15,751 nt of DNA from an uncultured Pseudomonadota bacterium (GTDB taxonomy: Bacteria; Pseudomonadota; Alphaproteobacteria; Rs-D84): the NCBI GenBank assembly GCA_900313285.1, contig OMQP01000016.1, positions 1-15,751 on the forward strand, read 5' to 3'. The notes below the pieces were generated by a model. That model had not been told where the DNA came from, did not search any database, and saw nothing but the letters and a program-made list of their open reading frames with translations. Below, piece by piece: positions 12,647 through 15,751 of the stretch. The first letter of the stretch is position 1. The number at the start of each line of letters is the position of its first letter. Made by a program: the position numbers and the translations under genes.

Positions 12647-15600
12647 TTATTCAACAGATACAGACGCATCATGGGCATTATATATATGGCCATGATATTC
12701 AATGCGCATTTTGGTTGTAAAATCTTCATTAACAGGTATGTTTGATTGACTTAATTCCAGATAATATTTATTGCCATTTATTTCTATAGCAACAGCAGGC
12801 GATGTTACCTTTGTGGTTGATAAACATGTCTTTGCGTTTTCGCCGATATGTAACCAAACACCGCTGACGCATTCAAATTCTGCCAGTTCACATATTGGCA
12901 AAGATGATTCGGAATCTGTAATTTTTTCGTATCCATTTTCGCATTGAATGTCTGTTATTGCACAAGCGTTCGCAGAATCTAATTCGCACGTGTTGGAACC
13001 GTAATATTTTGTACATGATGCATAACCATCATTCGAATTGCCGTATATAACTTGTGACATATGATCTGTTGTATACGGGTTAACAGTATCACATCTTACT
13101 GTATCGTGCAGATAACAACTGTATATGTCGCCATCATTATTTTCATCAGATGTATATCCGGACGGACAGTCAGCACACGTTGTGCCGCTTATATATTTTC
13201 CAGCAGGGCAAGATTCAGGGATGTGTTTAGCATATAATGTTACATCGCCTGAGAATACAGTTGCACTTGTGACGGCATTCCCACTGAAATCCGCGGTTTC
13301 GTACCATCCGTCAAAGATATATCCGTCGCGATCTGCATTTGGCAAATCAACAGAATATCCGTCTGATGTAGCATTCGTATAATGTATGTGATTGACAATG
13401 TCTTCGCTGCCATCGTTAAATACATATGTGACATTTGCATAACAGTGGGCTTTTTGCCATGAACCGGCTGCAGAATTTGGATATTCGTTTGGACATTGTG
13501 CATATAATACGGACAAATCGACGAAACTACCAAATCCTGAAGGTCCTTCATGATATATATCTATTGGAGTGCCAAAAACCATTACGACACCAACCTTATC
13601 TTTAACAGAATCAGATTCTGGGTGTTCATTTGACATATCATAAAATGTTGTATAATGATTTTCTTCGCCAATCACACATGGAATCGCCATAGGTGTATTG
13701 TGCTCTTTCGCGTACGAAACATATTGTTTTAATAATTCATCAGCAATTTCAAGAACTGTATCATCAGTGAGAGGCGTAACCCCTGATATTGTTTCCGGGT
13801 TAACCGTATATCCATTTCGACATGCTGTTGGATAATATAACCCCGGAATGTTTACGCATTTATCATACAATTGTGTTGTTGGATTATAAAAACAGTACGA
13901 TGTATGCCGTCTAACAATTTTATTTACTGGCGAATCAGGGTTGTATTCTGGGTCTTGTGGTAACCCACTAGGAAAGAGTGTAGAATCTTCAAACCAGAAT
14001 AATGCCATACAATCATCAATGCTGTCCAAAAGTACGCCTTCGCCCAGCAATATATCGGGGTCATAAGCTTCATTTCTTGTAAAATATGCACCGTATATGT
14101 TATCTACCTGTGGGCAAGTGGAAATTCCTTGATCAAAATTTTGTACATTAAATGGCCCAACTTCTTCACAATAGTGGCCAAATGAGCATTTTTTGCATTC
14201 TGTTGTATTGGCTGGCAGATAATATCCAGGGTCACATGTGACAGACACCTGTGACCATTTGGCATAAAATGTTTTATTACCATATGAACCAGTTGCAACA
14301 GTTGTCACAGCGTCCCCAGTAAATTGGTCATTATCATACCATCCGCCAAAGGTATAATAATCACGTGTTGGTGTTGGCAATGTTACAGTTGCACTTTCAA
14401 CAGTGTATGTTTGTTGACTGTATTCTGTTCCACCGTTTGATACATATGTAATGGTATATTGTACCGGTGTCCATTTGGCATAAAATGTTTTATTACCATA
14501 TGAACCAGTTGCAACAGTTGTCACAGCATTCCCAGTAAATTGGTCGTTATCATACCATCCGCCAAAGGTATAATAATCACGTGTTGGTGTTGGCAGGGTG
14601 ATTGTGTCACTTACCACAGTATATGTTTGTTGACTGTATTCTGTTCCACCATTTGATACAAATGTAATGGTATAAGTATCCAATTCACACATCGCCAACC
14701 CAGGTTTAACGGACCCCAACACCGCAGCACGGAACGCGAGGTTGCTCGAGCTCGTGTTATTCATGTTGTGTGCACATTTGCTAGCACAGTAACTATCACA
14801 ACCGTTAAGACCGCCAACAAGACTGTTAAACACCCACGGGGTAGACAAGACTATGGTATCAGTACCTCCACTTGTTGTATAACTATCCAATTGACAATAG
14901 CAATAGTCTGCATTACGTTCTCCAGTTTCATCTTGTAAACTAGATACAAAATGGTCGGATTCGAATATGTTATTGTTTCCGTAATATACATTATTTACAC
15001 GGCGTGTAGAACATCTGGCGTATCCGTGTATTTTACCTTTGTTACCATAATCTACCACGAATTCTCCGTTGTTTGTTATACCGTATGTTGATTCATTAGA
15101 GTTTTCGCCTGTGCCATTGTTGGATCTATAACCAGTACCTGTTCCGGCTTCGCTTGCACCGATTACTGTCATTAAATCTGGTGTGCCTGATTTTGGACTG
15201 TACCCGGTATCACATGATGTTGGGGTACATGCATTTGTCCCATCTTGATACATATAACCGGTTATTGCGGTTGAATGGTTTATATCTGTGGTAACACAAT
15301 CACGATAACAATCGGCAGTTGATGTTGCGGTCGAACCGTTGGATGTATATCCACTGTCACAGGCATTACATGTATTATTCGCGAAATAATATCCATTATT
15401 ACATCCAACATATGTCCATTGTGCAGTTAAATTCAAATTTTTATTTGTGACGGATGCCCCACCACTGTATGTATTAGATGTATTGCTGTCAGTCCAACCA
15501 TTAAATGAATATCCGGTACGATTTGGTGTGCAAATTGTTGTTGTTCCAGAATATGTTGTATTTGAACATCCAGAACCGCCATTCAAATTATATGTAATAT

Positions 15601-15751
15601 TATATGTTATTTGTGTCCATTGTGCTTGTAAGCTTAAATTTAAGTTTGTGACAGACGCACCACCATTATATGTGTTTGATGTATTTATATCTTTCCATCC
15701 ATTAAAGGTATACCCATCCCGCGTTGGTGTACAAAGCGTTTGTGAATTTGT
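12647..15751 (-). CDS. Giant cysteine-rich InlB-repeat surface protein (partial at 5' end)
   Basis: The frame is open from the right window edge (TNSQTLCTPTRDGYTFNGW...), giving 1,034 residues without a start; the signal peptide must lie outside. The TTG at 15586 is internal. Modules from the N-side: two InlB/Listeria-Bacteroides repeats with a 201-bp period (15751-15410), a C-x2-GYYF...C-x2-C...DCYR segment (about 15405-15300), the unnamed cysteine module (about 15150-14680, core YCYCQLDS), and two almost identical InlB repeats (216-bp period, 14686-14255). Next come the long YYLPAN...QCPNEYPNSAAGSW module (about 14240-13440), another InlB repeat ending LYAK, and cysteine segments. A final domain of about 75 residues (CVSGVWLHIGENAKTC ... 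YHGHIYNAHDASVSVE) may be a C-terminal anchor or secretion tag. Surface location and adhesion are inferred from the repeats; no catalytic motif is visible. It is paralogous to the plus-strand gene at 1-4067. Confidence 0.85.
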   Translation of the reverse strand, partial: TNSQTLCTPTRDGYTFNGWKDINTSNTYNGGASVTNLNLSLQAQWTQITYNITYNLNGGSGCSNTTYSGTTTICTPNRTGYSFNGWTDSNTSNTYSGGASVTNKNLNLTAQWTYVGCNNGYYFANNTCNACDSGYTSNGSTATSTADCYRDCVTTDINHSTAITGYMYQDGTNACTPTSCDTGYSPKSGTPDLMTVIGASEAGTGTGYRSNNGTGENSNESTYGITNNGEFVVDYGNKGKIHGYARCSTRRVNNVYYGNNNIFESDHFVSSLQDETGERNADYCYCQLDSYTTSGGTDTIVLSTPWVFNSLVGGLNGCDSYCASKCAHNMNNTSSSNLAFRAAVLGSVKPGLAMCELDTYTITFVSNGGTEYSQQTYTVVSDTITLPTPTRDYYTFGGWYDNDQFTGNAVTTVATGSYGNKTFYAKWTPVQYTITYVSNGGTEYSQQTYTVESATVTLPTPTRDYYTFGGWYDNDQFTGDAVTTVATGSYGNKTFYAKWSQVSVTCDPGYYLPANTTECKKCSFGHYCEEVGPFNVQNFDQGISTCPQVDNIYGAYFTRNEAYDPDILLGEGVLLDSIDDCMALFWFEDSTLFPSGLPQDPEYNPDSPVNKIVRRHTSYCFYNPTTQLYDKCVNIPGLYYPTACRNGYTVNPETISGVTPLTDDTVLEIADELLKQYVSYAKEHNTPMAIPCVIGEENHYTTFYDMSNEHPESDSVKDKVGVVMVFGTPIDIYHEGPSGFGSFVDLSVLYAQCPNEYPNSAAGSWQKAHCYANVTYVFNDGSEDIVNHIHYTNATSDGYSVDLPNADRDGYIFDGWYETADFSGNAVTSATVFSGDVTLYAKHIPESCPAGKYISGTTCADCPSGYTSDENNDGDIYSCYLHDTVRCDTVNPYTTDHMSQVIYGNSNDGYASCTKYYGSNTCELDSANACAITDIQCENGYEKITDSESSLPICELAEFECVSGVWLHIGENAKTCLSTTKVTSPAVAIEINGNKYYLELSQSNIPVNEDFTTKMRIEYHGHIYNAHDASVSVE
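14255..14470 (-). repeat. InlB-type repeat unit (216-bp period), copy 2 in reading order
   Basis: It encodes a TYVSNGGTEYSQQ...FGGWYDNDQFTGDAV...FYAKW unit. The lower-coordinate 125 bases or so differ from the neighbouring unit at only about three positions, suggesting recent tandem duplication or gene conversion. Confidence 0.85.
14471..14686 (-). repeat. InlB-type repeat unit (216-bp period), copy 1 in reading order
   Basis: It encodes the first of the two near-identical 72-residue units (TFVSNGGTEYSQQ...FTGNAV...FYAKW), directly after the cysteine module ending in CELD. Confidence 0.85.
15416..15751 (-). repeat. Tandem InlB-type repeats with 201-bp period (outer copy cut by the window edge)
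   Basis: Two related units encode GYTFNGWKD-NTSNTYNGGASVTN and GYSFNGWTDSNTSNTYSGGASVTN. Their CCATT boundaries at 15416 and 15617 are 201 bases (67 codons) apart. They differ more from each other than the 216-bp pair and belong to a different InlB subfamily. Confidence 0.75.

Noticed and set aside
14255..15751. CRISPR-like periodic repeats
   Set aside because: The 216- and 201-bp periods are coding InlB repeats within an open frame, without short repeats and unique spacers.

Overview
This is an AT-rich bacterial window with standard code use. TAA is the usual stop, and a TGA stop sits inside the release-factor-2 recoding site, which argues that TGA still means stop here. The housekeeping genes (RF2, a Tat-exported AmiC-type amidase, an IHF/HU protein, an acetyl-CoA carboxylase carboxyltransferase, tRNAs with encoded CCA) fit a Gram-negative proteobacterium. 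The large cysteine-rich proteins with Listeria-Bacteroides (InlB B-type) repeats suggest an uncultured, host-associated lineage such as the small-genome gut Alphaproteobacteria. That placement is inference, not something the sequence proves.

Layout. The left edge to 4067 (+) holds a giant cysteine-rich InlB-repeat surface protein gene. It is cut by the window edge and broken by a frameshift at about 1147. After a terminator there is tRNA-Arg(CCG) (-), an aminoglycoside/choline-kinase-like phosphotransferase (-) and prfB (-). prfB carries the classical autoregulatory +1 frameshift site. Next come a secreted 12-cysteine protein of unknown function (+) and a Tat-dependent N-acetylmuramoyl-L-alanine amidase (+). 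An intergenic stretch of about 380 bases follows. It holds a terminator, a 145-bp palindromic element whose end matches the 3' end of the neighbouring tRNA-Ser, a second terminator and tRNA-Ser(CGA) (-). Then come a possible small ORF (-), an alkyltransferase-like protein (+), a 1-Cys peroxiredoxin (-), an ihf-like gene and a fused accD-accA gene (+). From 12647 to the right edge lies a second giant InlB-repeat/cysteine-rich protein gene on the minus strand, also cut by the window edge.

The two giant genes face inward around an 8.5-kb block of mostly housekeeping genes. They share three kinds of module: InlB repeats, an unnamed cysteine domain of about 120-150 residues (four copies in the window), and an unnamed longer module containing QCPxEYPxSAA. 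These proteins are the most novel content. Other points of interest are the structured palindromic element, the RF2 recoding site, and three promoters placed so that transcription should begin at or one base before the start codon (leaderless mRNAs for prfB, the amidase and the alkyltransferase-like gene). No CRISPR array, integrase, transposase or phage gene was seen.
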